Source: Dehalogenimonas etheniformans (GTDB lineage: Bacteria; Chloroflexota; Dehalococcoidia; Dehalococcoidales; Dehalococcoidaceae). Taken from it: a DNA stretch of 64,000 bases. Below the pieces are notes generated by a model. It was not told the origin of the DNA. It made no database searches and saw only the letters and a program-made list of their open reading frames with translations. Where the stretch lies: assembly GCF_014672715.2 (NCBI RefSeq), contig NZ_CP058566.2, positions 1,612,001 to 1,676,000 of the forward strand, written 5' to 3'. Numbering within the stretch: the first letter of the stretch is position 1; the number at the start of each line of letters is the position of its first letter. Positions 9,890 to 18,392 of this stretch are shown here, in pieces. The position numbers were made by a program, and so were the translations under genes.

Positions 9890-11227
9890 ATGAGCAGCTA
9901 CGATGTAATTATCATCGGCGGGGGGCCTGCCGGACTTTTCAGCGCGCTTGAACTATCGGGGAACAAAAATCTCAAAATTCTGCTCCTGGAAAAGGGCCGC
10001 GATATTGACGAACGTACCAATATCGTCAGCGGCTTGGGAGGAGCGGGCGCTTTCTCCGATGGCAAACTCACCCTTTCATCAAAGGCTGGCGGTCACCTGG
10101 TGGAATACGTCGGTGAAGTGGCAGCGGAGAAACTTATCGAGCATGTCGATAAGGTCTGGCGCGATTTCGGCGCGCCCGCCAATCTCTTCGGAACCGGTCC
10201 CGGTGTGGCAGAAATCGAACGCCGGGCTTCCCTGGCCGGGTTACGCCTGGTGCCGCTGCCAGTCCGCCACCTGGGAACAGAACGTTGCCCCGCGGTGCTG
10301 CGAGCAATCAGGGACCACCTCAAAAACCTTGTTGAAATCCGGGTTAATACACCTGTTACTCGTATTGTAGAAAGAGACGGCAAGCTAGTCGGTGTCGAGA
10401 TCGCTGATGGGGTAACTATCGAGGCAAAGAACGTCATTGCCGCACCGGGGCGCGAGGGCGCCGACTGGCTGATGAAACAGGCTAGGGCTCTTGGGCTCTC
10501 GTTGGCGACCAATCCGGTTGACGTAGGCGTGCGCGTCGAATTGCCCAACGCTTTTCTGGACAACCTCACCACCGTCCTTTACGAGGCTAAACTGGAATAT
10601 CTATCAAAGAGTTTCGACGACCGCATCCGCACCTTTTGCATGTGCCCGCAGGGCACCGTGGTGCGAGAGACCACGGGAGGAGAGGATCCGGTGACCACGG
10701 TCAACGGTCAGAGCTTCGCCTCTCACGATAGCCCAAATACCAACTTCGCTCTTCTGGTCTCCACTCAATTCACTGAACCTTTCAAAGAACCCATCGCCTA
10801 CGGTAAATATATTGCGAGACTGGCAAACATCCTGGGTAGCGGTGTGTTGGTGCAGCGCTTAGGCGATCTCAAGAAAGGGCGACGTTCAACACCCGAACGC
10901 ATTGACCGCGGCCTTGTGCGTCCGACATTGGAATCCGCTACCCCCGGCGATCTATCCTTCGTCCTGCCCTACCGCCACCTCACGGGACTCCTCGAAATGC
11001 TGGAATCGATGGATAAACTCTCCCCAGGCGTCGCTTCAGACCACACGTTGTTGTATGGAGTCGAAGTGAAATTCTACTCGTCGCGGCCCAAACTCTCGGC
11101 CGGATTCGAGACCGAACTGCCCGGTCTCTTTGCCATTGGCGACGGGGCAGGCATTTCCCGAGGTTTGGTTCAAGCCAGCGCTTGTGGAGTAGTGGCGGCA
11201 CGGGCGATATTGGCAAAGCCGGGATAA
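9890..11227 (+). CDS. FAD-dependent dehydrogenase (COG2509 type)
   Basis: A 445-residue flavoprotein opening with the dinucleotide-binding motif DVIIIGGGPAGLFSALEL. An NAD(P)-type insertion region with VNTPVTRIVERDGKLVGVEI follows. It ends with the FAD-closing motif LPGLFAIGDGAGISRGLVQASACGVVAARAI. It matches the uncharacterised FAD-dependent dehydrogenase family related to geranylgeranyl reductase-like and BFD-like oxidoreductases; the substrate is unknown. The gene has a leaderless promoter and is followed after 3 bases by a small ORF. Confidence 0.88.
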   Translation: MSSYDVIIIGGGPAGLFSALELSGNKNLKILLLEKGRDIDERTNIVSGLGGAGAFSDGKLTLSSKAGGHLVEYVGEVAAEKLIEHVDKVWRDFGAPANLFGTGPGVAEIERRASLAGLRLVPLPVRHLGTERCPAVLRAIRDHLKNLVEIRVNTPVTRIVERDGKLVGVEIADGVTIEAKNVIAAPGREGADWLMKQARALGLSLATNPVDVGVRVELPNAFLDNLTTVLYEAKLEYLSKSFDDRIRTFCMCPQGTVVRETTGGEDPVTTVNGQSFASHDSPNTNFALLVSTQFTEPFKEPIAYGKYIARLANILGSGVLVQRLGDLKKGRRSTPERIDRGLVRPTLESATPGDLSFVLPYRHLTGLLEMLESMDKLSPGVASDHTLLYGVEVKFYSSRPKLSAGFETELPGLFAIGDGAGISRGLVQASACGVVAARAILAKPG

Positions 11228-11230
11228 ATC

Positions 11231-11407
11231 ATGGAAAACGATAAAGCCATCGAAATCTTGAGGAAGATGCTGGAAAAGCCTTCTCTCGACGCGGAAGAAA
11301 AGGAAGCGGTGATGACTGCGCTAGGGATGCTGGGTTGGGTGAAGTTATCAAAAAGCCGGATGAAGTTAATAAAAGAAAAACGCGATCAGAGCCTCAAATG
11401 GCAATGA
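11231..11407 (+). CDS. Small hypothetical protein downstream of the FAD dehydrogenase
   Basis: Encodes 58 residues starting MENDKAIEILRKMLEKPSL, charged and helical. It starts 3 bases after the preceding stop codon and is followed by a hairpin, so it is probably the second gene of a two-gene transcript. It is too short for automated callers with a 60-residue limit. Function unknown. Confidence 0.55.
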   Translation: MENDKAIEILRKMLEKPSLDAEEKEAVMTALGMLGWVKLSKSRMKLIKEKRDQSLKWQ

Positions 11408-11416
11408 TCCGCAATA

Positions 11417-11447
11417 ACGATGAAGGCGCCTCTCGGCGCCTCATCGT
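11417..11447. terminator. Hairpin between convergent genes
   Basis: ACGATGAAGGCGCC and GGCGCCTCATCGT pair around a TCTC loop, with one base out of register. It lies between the plus-strand gene ending at 11407 and the minus-strand regulator ending at 11471. The flanking T runs are short, so termination may be weak and bidirectional. Confidence 0.6.
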
Positions 11448-11470
11448 TTGACCAGTTTACCTGGTTTCCG

Positions 11471-12232
11471 TTACTTTTTGCGCCCCTCAACGTAGTGCTC
11501 GATGGCCGCGGTCATGAACCTGGGCATATCCGGATGGAATTTGAGGTAGAAAGCGGCGAAGCGCTCGTCTTCTGAATACATTCTCCCCAGCCCGAGGATC
11601 ATCTCATCGGTATAGTGGTGGAAGTTTTCCATGAGCTGCCGCCAGCGGGCGATCTGCTCCTGAACTTCCTTGCTCTCCGGCCCCTTTTCCATATTGGCGA
11701 CGATCTTGTGGTAGGTCTGGCCGAACTCCGCCTGCAGGGCGTCCCACTTCTCCTTGCCCATAGCCGTGACGCGGGCTTCGGAATCGGCGATGGTCTTTTC
11801 GCCGTATTTTTCTCGGGCTTCTTTTCGGATTGCCTCGACCTCTTTGTCGGAAAAGCCCTTGTAGTAGTCCTTGATTTCCATTTCTTTTTCTCCTTTCAAT
11901 TTCCTGATCGTCCTGTTAACCGTCGTCAGCAACTCACCCAGCCTATCCGCCTTCTCCTTGAGCAGCTCGCGATGCGATTCCAGGGCGGACAGCAGGTCGA
12001 AGTCCGGTTTCTCCATGATAGCCTTGATTTCGGACAGCCCGAAACCCAGCTCTCGGAAGAACAATATCTGCTGCAGGCGGAGGGCGGCAGCGTCATCGTA
12101 ACGACGGTAACCGGACCCCGAATACGATTCAGGTTTCAGAAGCCCGATCTTATCGTAGAACTGAAGGGTGCGCGTACTGACGCCGGAGATTTTTGCCAGC
12201 TCACCGGTGGCGTAGCTGCGAGCGATAGCCAA
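11471..12232 (-). CDS. MerR family regulator with TipAS ligand-binding domain
   Basis: A 253-residue transcription activator. Residues 1-75 form the winged-helix MerR domain (YATGELAKISGVSTRTLQFYDKIGLL), followed by the dimerisation helix. Residues about 115-253 form a TipAS-like helical domain (DYYKGFSDKEVEAIRKEARE and FYLKFHPDMPRFM). TipAS domains bind thiopeptide-like or other hydrophobic ligands in TipA and relatives. The upstream promoter has the long spacer and dyad expected of MerR targets, so the gene is probably autoregulated. Confidence 0.93.
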   Translation of the reverse strand: MAIARSYATGELAKISGVSTRTLQFYDKIGLLKPESYSGSGYRRYDDAAALRLQQILFFRELGFGLSEIKAIMEKPDFDLLSALESHRELLKEKADRLGELLTTVNRTIRKLKGEKEMEIKDYYKGFSDKEVEAIRKEAREKYGEKTIADSEARVTAMGKEKWDALQAEFGQTYHKIVANMEKGPESKEVQEQIARWRQLMENFHHYTDEMILGLGRMYSEDERFAAFYLKFHPDMPRFMTAAIEHYVEGRKK

Positions 12233-12274
12233 GACTTTTTTCCTTTCTTACCCATTTATCGATCGATAGAAAGT

Positions 12275-12305
12275 AGTATAAACTATGACGTTACGTAATA
12301 GTCAA
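12275..12305 (-). promoter_or_regulatory. MerR-type promoter with 19-bp spacer and internal dyad
   Basis: Read on the minus strand, TTGACT (12305-12300) and TATACT (12280-12275) are separated by 19 bases instead of 17. The near-perfect palindrome ACTATGACGTTACGTAATAGT (12282-12302) fills the spacer. This is the classical layout of promoters twisted open by MerR proteins. It drives the TipAS regulator gene at 12232. Confidence 0.85.
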
Positions 12306-12317
12306 GGGCAGGAGTTG

Positions 12318-12354
12318 GAAAAACAAAAAACTCAGCATCAGAAGATGCCGAGTT
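12318..12354 (-). terminator. Rho-independent terminator after the rnhA operon
   Basis: On the minus strand AACTCGGCATC pairs with GATGCTGAGTT across a TTCT loop, followed by TTTTTTGTTTTT. It sits 20 bases past the stop of the small gene at 12374. Confidence 0.85.
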
Positions 12355-12373
12355 AATGGGTCGCTTATCTTAT

Positions 12374-12553
12374 CTACTTGGCGTTTTGCAGCTTCTCTAT
12401 CACACCATTCAATGTCACTTCTTGCTGTTTGAGCTGCTTGCGATATTCAGGAGTGCTGGTATCGGTGATCTCCATACGGAAATCAGACTTATAATTATTT
12501 AAGATGTCCAGTACCAGATCGCGTTCCTCGGGGGTGAAGGAAAGGGTCAACAT
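12374..12553 (-). CDS. Small hypothetical protein downstream of rnhA
   Basis: Encodes 59 residues, MLTLSFTPEERDLVLDILNN onward, with a charged helical body. A strong GAGGAGGAAG site lies upstream of the ATG at 12553 and a good terminator follows. It lies 104 bases after rnhA on the same strand. The pattern FTPEERDLVLDIL...DLRMEI is seen in many small uncharacterised bacterial proteins. Function unknown. Confidence 0.7.
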   Translation of the reverse strand: MLTLSFTPEERDLVLDILNNYKSDFRMEITDTSTPEYRKQLKQQEVTLNGVIEKLQNAK

Positions 12554-12657
12554 ATTTCTTCCTCCTCGTTTCAGATTGTATTTTCATTGTAGCATCGAAT
12601 TTTGGCATCCCAAAAATCGTTGCACGAGGAAGAGTATTCCTTTGATTGAAGAAGGCC

Positions 12658-13056
12658 TTAATGTTTGAACGCCTGGTTAGCCAGGGCATCAGCTTCCTGG
12701 TTGCGTTCGCGGGGAATGTAGGAATATTTGACGCTTTTGAACCTGGACTCGAGAGCTTTAACCTTGGCATACAAAAGCGCCAGGCCCGCGTTCTTTACCT
12801 GGTACTTGCCGGAGAGTTGCTTGACTACCAGTTCAGAATCAGCTTTAAGGTGCAAATCCGTCGCACCTAATTTCGTTGCTTCTTCGAGAGCCGTTATCAC
12901 CGCGTGATACTCAGCCTGGTTGTTAGTCATGTTGCCAAGTCCGCGGCAAATCGACTTGAGTACCTGCCCCGAAGGAGTCCGGATGATAACACCTAAGGCC
13001 GAAGCTCCGGGGTTGCCCCGGCAGGCGCCGTCGGTGTTGGCAATCAATTGTGTCAA
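12658..13056 (-). CDS. rnhA: Ribonuclease HI-type protein
   Basis: A 132-residue RNase H fold. The acidic residues are in place: D in IANTDGACRGNPG, E in NNQAEYHAVITALEEA, D in LHLKADSELVVKQL, and the last D in NQEADALAN. It hydrolyses RNA in RNA-DNA hybrids, for example at replication primers or R-loops. It follows the zinc-ribbon gene by 4 bases, a pairing that is common in bacteria. Confidence 0.92.
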   Translation of the reverse strand: MTQLIANTDGACRGNPGASALGVIIRTPSGQVLKSICRGLGNMTNNQAEYHAVITALEEATKLGATDLHLKADSELVVKQLSGKYQVKNAGLALLYAKVKALESRFKSVKYSYIPRERNQEADALANQAFKH

Positions 13057-13060
13057 CTAT

Positions 13061-13753
13061 TCACTCCAGATACAAAATGCGATTGCAGTTGGTGCAACGT
13101 ACAATCTCCCCGGTACGAGCGCGGTGCAACCATGCCGCGGTCACGGCTATCCCACAAGCCCGGCAGATTGCCTGTTCAACTTTGGAGACAGCTCTGCCTT
13201 TCTGTTTTCTAAGGGACTGGTATTGAACTTGCACATACGATGGAATCTCGGGTAAAAGCGCGGCTCGGCGAGTCTCGAGTTCGGAAGTTTCAGCCGCGAC
13301 AACCTCCAACTGGCCGATGAGTTCACGTTTATGAGTGTCCAGAGTTTCCTTATGCCTTTGCAAAGCTGTCTCGGCATCGGAAATCGAATGTTCTAGAGCC
13401 TCAACCGCTTCCATCAGCGCAAGCGATTTGTCTTCAAAAGGAATCCGGTGGCCCCGCAGCAGTTCGATATCTTTCTGCAGGGTGGTGAGTTCTTTCGGGC
13501 TGGTAATCCGGCCGCTATAAAGCTTTTCCTCATAGCCTTTGATCCGGTCTGTAAAATCGTCAACCTGCGCATCATTTTCCCGAAGTTCATGTTGCAGGCC
13601 TCTGAGTTCGGTTTGTTGTTTGTTAATTGCGTTACGTTCGACAGCCAGCGGATCGGCCGCCAGTTCATTTTCAATTCGCCCGGATTTCTCTCTGGCGGCG
13701 TCATGTGCCAGATCGATTTCCTGAAGTTGAAATAACAGCCTGGGGATATTCAC
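13061..13753 (-). CDS. CT398-like coiled-coil zinc-ribbon protein
   Basis: A 230-residue protein with a long N-terminal antiparallel coiled coil (about residues 5-180) and a C-terminal zinc ribbon, CRACG ... CTNCNRILYLE. It matches the DUF164/CT398 family, thought to act as a nucleic-acid-associated scaffold. It is translated just before rnhA, which suggests the two act together on nucleic acids. Cellular role not proven. Confidence 0.85.
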   Translation of the reverse strand: MNIPRLLFQLQEIDLAHDAAREKSGRIENELAADPLAVERNAINKQQTELRGLQHELRENDAQVDDFTDRIKGYEEKLYSGRITSPKELTTLQKDIELLRGHRIPFEDKSLALMEAVEALEHSISDAETALQRHKETLDTHKRELIGQLEVVAAETSELETRRAALLPEIPSYVQVQYQSLRKQKGRAVSKVEQAICRACGIAVTAAWLHRARTGEIVRCTNCNRILYLE

Positions 13754-13869
13754 AACCCTATTGTAAATGCTGGAGTAATCGACTTCAATCCGCTCAGTAA
13801 ATCGGACAATCTTGCCAGTTTTCCCTTTTTAAGGTAGGCTATGATAGATATTTTTAAGAGTGGTCAGGG

Positions 13870-14076
13870 ATGATTGACAACATCTTCGGATTCTTCTTCG
13901 GCGGCTTTTTTGGATTCATCGCTTTTCTATTCAGCGTCGTCCTGTATTTTTTACCAACCATAATTGCTGTGGCAGGACGCCGCCGCAACACTTTTGCTAT
14001 TTTCCTGTTGAATCTTCTTCTTGGCTGGACATTCATCGGGTGGGTCATAGCGCTGGTTTGGTCGGTTAAGAAGTAA
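13870..14076 (+). CDS. Superinfection-immunity-like membrane protein
   Basis: A 68-residue protein with two transmembrane segments and the motif YFLPTIIAVAGRRRN ... FLLNLLLGWTFIGWVIALVW. This matches the Imm_superinfect family (T4 Imm-like). In phage T4 the relative blocks DNA injection by later phages. In bacteria these genes are common and their role is usually untested. It is monocistronic, with a strong terminator 20 bases downstream. Confidence 0.85.
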   Translation: MIDNIFGFFFGGFFGFIAFLFSVVLYFLPTIIAVAGRRRNTFAIFLLNLLLGWTFIGWVIALVWSVKK

Positions 14077-14094
14077 ACAAAATTACTTGAAATT

Positions 14095-14130
14095 GGAAAA
14101 AAGGCGGGGTAAAACCCCGCCTTTTTATTT
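14095..14130. terminator. Strong bidirectional terminator
   Basis: AAGGCGGGG and CCCCGCCTT pair across a TAAAA loop. An A run lies upstream and TTTTTATTT downstream, so it can stop transcripts from both directions. Confidence 0.92.
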
Positions 14131-14211
14131 CGTCCGGGTGATTATATTCAGAACATAGCCCACCTGACATTTTTCGCTCTGGCGCGTTCTAAAATATTTT
14201 TGTTAAAAGTA

Positions 14212-14273
14212 TTGACATTGCCCCAACCCACCCATAAAATGGGTAAACGTGGTAAATTGTGGGAGATACGGGG
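14212..14273 (+). promoter_or_regulatory. mraZ promoter with 10-bp spaced MraZ boxes
   Basis: TTGACA (14212-14217) and TAAAAT (14235-14240) are separated by 17 bases. From the last base of the -10 box, four G-rich units (TGGG, TGGT, TGGG, GGGG) begin at 14240, 14250, 14260 and 14270, one per helical turn. MraZ proteins bind such TGGG direct repeats, so this is the likely autoregulatory site of the division cluster. Confidence 0.8.
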
Positions 14274-14284
14274 GCTCCCAATAG

Positions 14285-14713
14285 ATGCTGTTTTTCGGCG
14301 AGTTCCATTACAAATTAGACGAAAAAGGCCGCCTGCCGGTGCCGCCCCATTTTCGCGGACCGCTGCAGGAAGGAATCGTGTTTGCGCCGGGCATCGACGG
14401 TTGCATTGACGCCTATTCCAACAAGGCATGGGAGGTATTTTCCTCGGGAATCGCCGCCGCGTCAACCAGTCCTTCAAAGCTGCGAAAACTCAAACGCACC
14501 ATGTTCGGCCAGGCTTTTCCGGCATCGATCGACGGCCAGGGGAGGATTTCACTGCCCGAACCGCTACGTACTTACGCCGGTATCAAGACCGAGGCGGTGG
14601 TGGTCGGCGTATCGGATCACCTGGAAATCTGGAGCAAGTTCGCCTGGGATAAAGAGAAGGCCGACGACCAGGACCAGGTCTGGCAAATCATGGAAGGGTT
14701 GGAAAAACGCTGA
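14285..14713 (+). CDS. mraZ: Transcriptional regulator MraZ
   Basis: A 142-residue protein of two AbrB-like SpoVT folds. The first has [22 protein letters not shown] and the second has [24 protein letters not shown], each with the DxxGR signature. MraZ binds direct repeats upstream of itself and controls the division and cell wall cluster. Matching repeats are present at 14240-14273. No clear Shine-Dalgarno sequence precedes the ATG. The stop codon overlaps the rsmH start. Confidence 0.94.
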   Translation: MLFFGEFHYKLDEKGRLPVPPHFRGPLQEGIVFAPGIDGCIDAYSNKAWEVFSSGIAAASTSPSKLRKLKRTMFGQAFPASIDGQGRISLPEPLRTYAGIKTEAVVVGVSDHLEIWSKFAWDKEKADDQDQVWQIMEGLEKR

Positions 14714-15831
14714 TGTTTCGAAAATCGAGAATCGAAAATCGAAAATCGAATTCAGCGCATATCCCGGTCATGCTCGACGAGACGCTGCAGGCTCTAGCCG
14801 TTGGCCCCGGCGGGCGTTACATCGACGGAACGGTCGGCGCCGGCGGTCATGCCCGCGCCATCCTGGAGCTTGCCGCCCCCGGCGGTCAACTCCTTGGCTT
14901 CGATGCCGATCCGAATAGCCTTAAGACCGCAAGCCGGAACCTGATGGGCTTTGAGGGTTCCTACCTCCTGGTAAACCAGAATTTCGATACCATGGAAGCC
15001 GTCGCCCGGGCCAACGATTTCTACCCCGTTCATGGTATTGTCCTGGACCTCGGCCTGGCGTCGATGCAGCTCTCAGAGTCCGGCCGGGGCTTTTCATTTC
15101 AATACGATGCGCCGCTTGATATGCGCTTTTCACCGGATCAGAAACTGACCGCCACCGAAATTATCAATACTTACGCTGAATCAGAAATCGCCGATATTCT
15201 CTGGCGCTACGGCGAAGAACGTTTCAGTCGGAAGATCGCCCGGCGTATCATCGAAACACGCCCAATCAAGACAACAACCGAACTCGCAAGCCTGATTGCC
15301 AGGACTATCGGGCGCGGCGGCGACATTCACCCGGCCACCCGCACCTTCCAGGCGCTCCGCATCGCCGTCAATGAGGAACTCACCAAACTTGAAAGCACCC
15401 TGGAACAGGCGACGAGGCTGCTGGGTTTCGACGGGAGATTGGTGGTTATCAGCTACCACTCGCTGGAGGACCGCATCGTCAAGCAGTTCATGCAGCAGGA
15501 ATCAACCGACTGCATCTGCCCGGCTGATCTGCCCGAGTGCCGCTGCGGCCACGCCGCCAGGCTGCGCATTTTGAATAAGAAAGTCGTCACCCCTTCCGAA
15601 GACGAATTACAAGCTAATCCAAGAAGCCGCAGCGCCAAGCTGCGGGCTGCCGAGCGCATCCTCAGCCGTGAGGAGGCGGGGACGCTCGAGGACCATTTTT
15701 TTCTAAGCGAGAGAAACACGAGAGTGGCTAGGTATGGCCTTGAGGCGGGCATCCCTAACAACCTGAGCGAACTGGCTGAGTTCGCCTGCACCGCTCCTTC
15801 GGGCCCTGTAAGAAGGAGGGCAGCGATGTGA
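14713..15831 (+). CDS. rsmH: 16S rRNA (cytosine1402-N4)-methyltransferase
   Basis: The 372-residue SAM-dependent enzyme modifies C1402 in the ribosomal P site. Conserved parts are [13 protein letters not shown], the SAM loop [29 protein letters not shown] and [17 protein letters not shown]. The first 13 residues ([12 protein letters not shown]) are encoded by a simple TCGAAAA repeat and are not conserved. No better start codon exists before HIPVML. The ATG overlaps the mraZ stop codon, so translation is coupled. Confidence 0.94.
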   Translation: MFRKSRIENRKSNSAHIPVMLDETLQALAVGPGGRYIDGTVGAGGHARAILELAAPGGQLLGFDADPNSLKTASRNLMGFEGSYLLVNQNFDTMEAVARANDFYPVHGIVLDLGLASMQLSESGRGFSFQYDAPLDMRFSPDQKLTATEIINTYAESEIADILWRYGEERFSRKIARRIIETRPIKTTTELASLIARTIGRGGDIHPATRTFQALRIAVNEELTKLESTLEQATRLLGFDGRLVVISYHSLEDRIVKQFMQQESTDCICPADLPECRCGHAARLRILNKKVVTPSEDELQANPRSRSAKLRAAERILSREEAGTLEDHFFLSERNTRVARYGLEAGIPNNLSELAEFACTAPSGPVRRRAAM

Positions 15832-15899
15832 AAAAGGCGAAAAGCCTGAATATGAAAGTACAAACCGGGTAACTTTAAAAACAAATTAAGGAGGAGGAA

Positions 15900-17135
15900 A
15901 TGAAACGTAGGGTCGTCACGGCTATCGATGTCGGTACCACCAAGATCTGTACCGCCATCGCTGAAATCACTGAAAGCGGGGCCACCCAGGTTATAGGGGT
16001 AGGTATCAACCCGTCCCACGGCCTGCACAAAGGGCTGGTGGTCAACATCAACGACGCCGCCGCATCTATCCGCGAGTCCATCAGAAAAGCGGAACAGGCC
16101 GCCAATTACAAGGTCGAATCCGCCTATGTCGGCGTCACCGGCCGCCATGTCAGTTCGGTAAACAACAAGGGTGTAGTATCCATCACTAGGGGCGACCGTT
16201 TGGTCCGCCCGGACGATCTCAAGCGTGTCTTGAACAGCGCTCAATCTATCAAAGTCCCCAACGATCGAAAACTGCTCCACGTTATCCCGCGCAATTACGC
16301 CATCGACGGCCAGGTCGGCGTCAGGAACCCGGTCGGCATGCATGGCTTCAGATTGGACGTCGAGACCCATGTCATCACCGCCGCTTCTGCGTCTGTGCAG
16401 AACCTGGTCAAGTGCATCCGCGGGCTGGGCATCGAGATCGATGACCTGGTCCTCGAACCCCTGGCCTCCAGCGAGGCGGTGTTGACCGAAGACGAGAAAC
16501 AGGTCGGCGTCGTGCTGGCTGATGTCGGCGGCGGCACCACCGACGTCTGCATCTTCAAGGATGGTTCTATCTGGCACACCGCCATTCTCCCCGTTGCCGG
16601 ATACCAGCTCACCCGCGATGTGGCCATAGGCCTCGGCCTGCCCTTCGATGTGGCCGAAGAGATGAAGAAGCGCTACGGTTCGGTAATGCCGGTCTATGAG
16701 AGCCGGATGGAACAGAACCCCATCTCCGAGGACGGCCACGGCATCAGCTACCAGGACCTGTGCGATATTCTTCGCGCCCGGATCGAGGAGATCACCAGGC
16801 TCGTCCTGCTTGAGCTGCCCGGCCAGGACTACGAGAGTATCGTGCCCGCGGGCATCGTCTTCACCGGCGGTTCCTCTAATATCGCCGGACTGGAAACTCT
16901 GGGCCGCGATCTCACCCGCCTGCCGGTCAGGGTCGGTATGCCGGGTAACATCTACGGCCTGACTGATGCCCTGAGAGATCCCGCCTACGCCACCGGCGTC
17001 GGCCTGCTGCTCTGGGGCGCCAAGAACCAGCCCAAAGCCAAGAGTTGGAATCCCTTCGCCTTCTTCGATCGAGTAAAAGGCCTTCTGGCCAAGTTCAAAT
17101 TCGGCAGTCCGGCCGCCCCGACCAAAAACAGCTAA
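15900..17135 (+). CDS. ftsA: Cell division protein FtsA
   Basis: A 411-residue actin-like ATPase that tethers FtsZ to the membrane. It has the phosphate 1 motif VTAIDVGTTKICTAIAE, the 1C domain at about residues 85-165 and the phosphate 2 motif GVVLADVGGGTTDVCIF. The adenosine motif region is IVFTGGSSNIAGLE. The C-terminus (FAFFDRVKGLLAKFKF) forms an amphipathic helix suited to membrane binding. AAGGAGGAGG sits just upstream of the ATG. No ftsL, ftsI or mur genes separate it from rsmH. Confidence 0.95.
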   Translation: MKRRVVTAIDVGTTKICTAIAEITESGATQVIGVGINPSHGLHKGLVVNINDAAASIRESIRKAEQAANYKVESAYVGVTGRHVSSVNNKGVVSITRGDRLVRPDDLKRVLNSAQSIKVPNDRKLLHVIPRNYAIDGQVGVRNPVGMHGFRLDVETHVITAASASVQNLVKCIRGLGIEIDDLVLEPLASSEAVLTEDEKQVGVVLADVGGGTTDVCIFKDGSIWHTAILPVAGYQLTRDVAIGLGLPFDVAEEMKKRYGSVMPVYESRMEQNPISEDGHGISYQDLCDILRARIEEITRLVLLELPGQDYESIVPAGIVFTGGSSNIAGLETLGRDLTRLPVRVGMPGNIYGLTDALRDPAYATGVGLLLWGAKNQPKAKSWNPFAFFDRVKGLLAKFKFGSPAAPTKNS

Positions 17136-17179
17136 ATTAAAATTAAATGAGACGGAAATAAAGAGGAGAGAAAAAGAAT

Positions 17180-18304
17180 ATGGCTAAGACGAGTTACCTG
17201 CCCAATCCCGCAAGAATCAAGGTCTTTGGCTGCGGTGGCGGCGGTTGCAATGCCGTAACCCGCATGGTCCGTGAGGAAATCCAGGGCGTTGAGTTCATCG
17301 CCCTCAACACCGATGCCCAGGCTCTGGCGATCACCGAAGCCCCTGTCCGCGTCCAGCTCGGCGAGCGCGTCACCCGCGGTTTGGGCGCCGGCGGCGACCA
17401 CACCATGGGCCAGAAAGCCGCGGAAGAGTCCCGCGATGACATCCGCGAACTGGTCAGCGGTTCCGACATGGTCTTCGTCACCGCCGGCATGGGCGGCGGC
17501 ACCGGCACAGGCTCCGCTCCCATCGTAGCCGAGGAAGCCAAGAAGAGCGGCGCCCTCACCATCGCGGTTGTCACCAAGCCCTTCGGTTTTGAAGGTTCCC
17601 ATCGTATGAAGACCGCCAAGGAAGGCATCTCCAAGCTGCTCGGCAAGGTCGATACCCTGATCATCATCCCCAACGACCGCCTACTGGAACTCTGCGACGC
17701 CAAGACCGGCGTCGATACCGCCTTCAGAATGGCCGACAACGTCCTGCAGCAGGGCGTCAAGGCTATCTCCGAAGTCATTACCGTCCCGGGCACGATCAAC
17801 CTGGACTTCGCCGATGTCAAAGCCGTTATGAAGGACGCCGGGCCCGCCTGGATGAGCATCGGCCGCGGCGCCGGTAAGAACCGCGCCATCGACGCCGCTC
17901 GGGAAGCCCTGGCTTCTCCGCTCCTGGACGTATCCGTCGGCGGAGCCCGCGGCGTCCTGTTCAACGTCGTCGGCCCGTCCGACCTGTCCCTGTATGAAGT
18001 CAACGAAGCCGCTGAGGTCATCCGCAAAGCAGTCGATCCTGACGCCAACATCATCTTCGGCGTCGGCTCCAACACCAACATGGGCAATGATGTTCACATC
18101 ACCCTCATCGCCACCGGTTTCAACGTCGCCACAGAAGACGGCGAGGGGGATGACGAATTGACCGCCAAGCTTCGTGGCATCAAGAACGAGGAAGAGCTTG
18201 ACGTGCCTTCCTTCCTGCGCCGCCCACTGTTCTCCCAAAGCCGCCAGCCGGCCCCGGAACCCTCCAAATCTAACCGGCCTCCGACCCGCAGCACCTGGCG
18301 GTAG
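17180..18304 (+). CDS. ftsZ: Cell division protein FtsZ
   Basis: A 374-residue tubulin-like GTPase that forms the division ring. It carries the GTP-binding signature GGGTGTGSAPIVAEEAKK, preceded by VFGCGGGGCNAVTRM, and the synergy-loop region NLDFADVKAVMKDAGPAWMSIG. The C-terminal peptide DVPSFLRR, which normally contacts FtsA, is present but is followed by about 27 extra residues instead of ending the protein. GAGGAGAG lies upstream of the ATG. A strong hairpin follows the gene. Confidence 0.96.
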   Translation: MAKTSYLPNPARIKVFGCGGGGCNAVTRMVREEIQGVEFIALNTDAQALAITEAPVRVQLGERVTRGLGAGGDHTMGQKAAEESRDDIRELVSGSDMVFVTAGMGGGTGTGSAPIVAEEAKKSGALTIAVVTKPFGFEGSHRMKTAKEGISKLLGKVDTLIIIPNDRLLELCDAKTGVDTAFRMADNVLQQGVKAISEVITVPGTINLDFADVKAVMKDAGPAWMSIGRGAGKNRAIDAAREALASPLLDVSVGGARGVLFNVVGPSDLSLYEVNEAAEVIRKAVDPDANIIFGVGSNTNMGNDVHITLIATGFNVATEDGEGDDELTAKLRGIKNEEELDVPSFLRRPLFSQSRQPAPEPSKSNRPPTRSTWR

Positions 18305-18332
18305 TCCCCAAGCTCCGATCCGAGTATTGAAT

Positions 18333-18366
18333 ACAGGCGGCATCCCTTCACCGGGATGCCGCCTGT
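18333..18366 (+). terminator. Hairpin terminator after ftsZ
   Basis: A 14-bp perfect stem (ACAGGCGGCATCCC with its complement) around the loop TTCACC, starting 28 bases after the ftsZ stop. The T run is short (TTT), so termination may be partial, leaving read-through into the small ORF at 18393. Confidence 0.8.
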
Positions 18367-18392
18367 TTCGCTAAAAAGGGAGAAGAATTTAG

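Noticed and set aside
15828-15872. Remnant ftsL between rsmH and ftsA
   Set aside because: The only frame is 14 codons, without a hydrophobic helix, so there is nothing to support it.
15453-16739. 428-codon minus-strand frame across rsmH and ftsA
   Set aside because: Antisense to two well-supported genes; its length results from the GC-rich codon pattern of the other strand.
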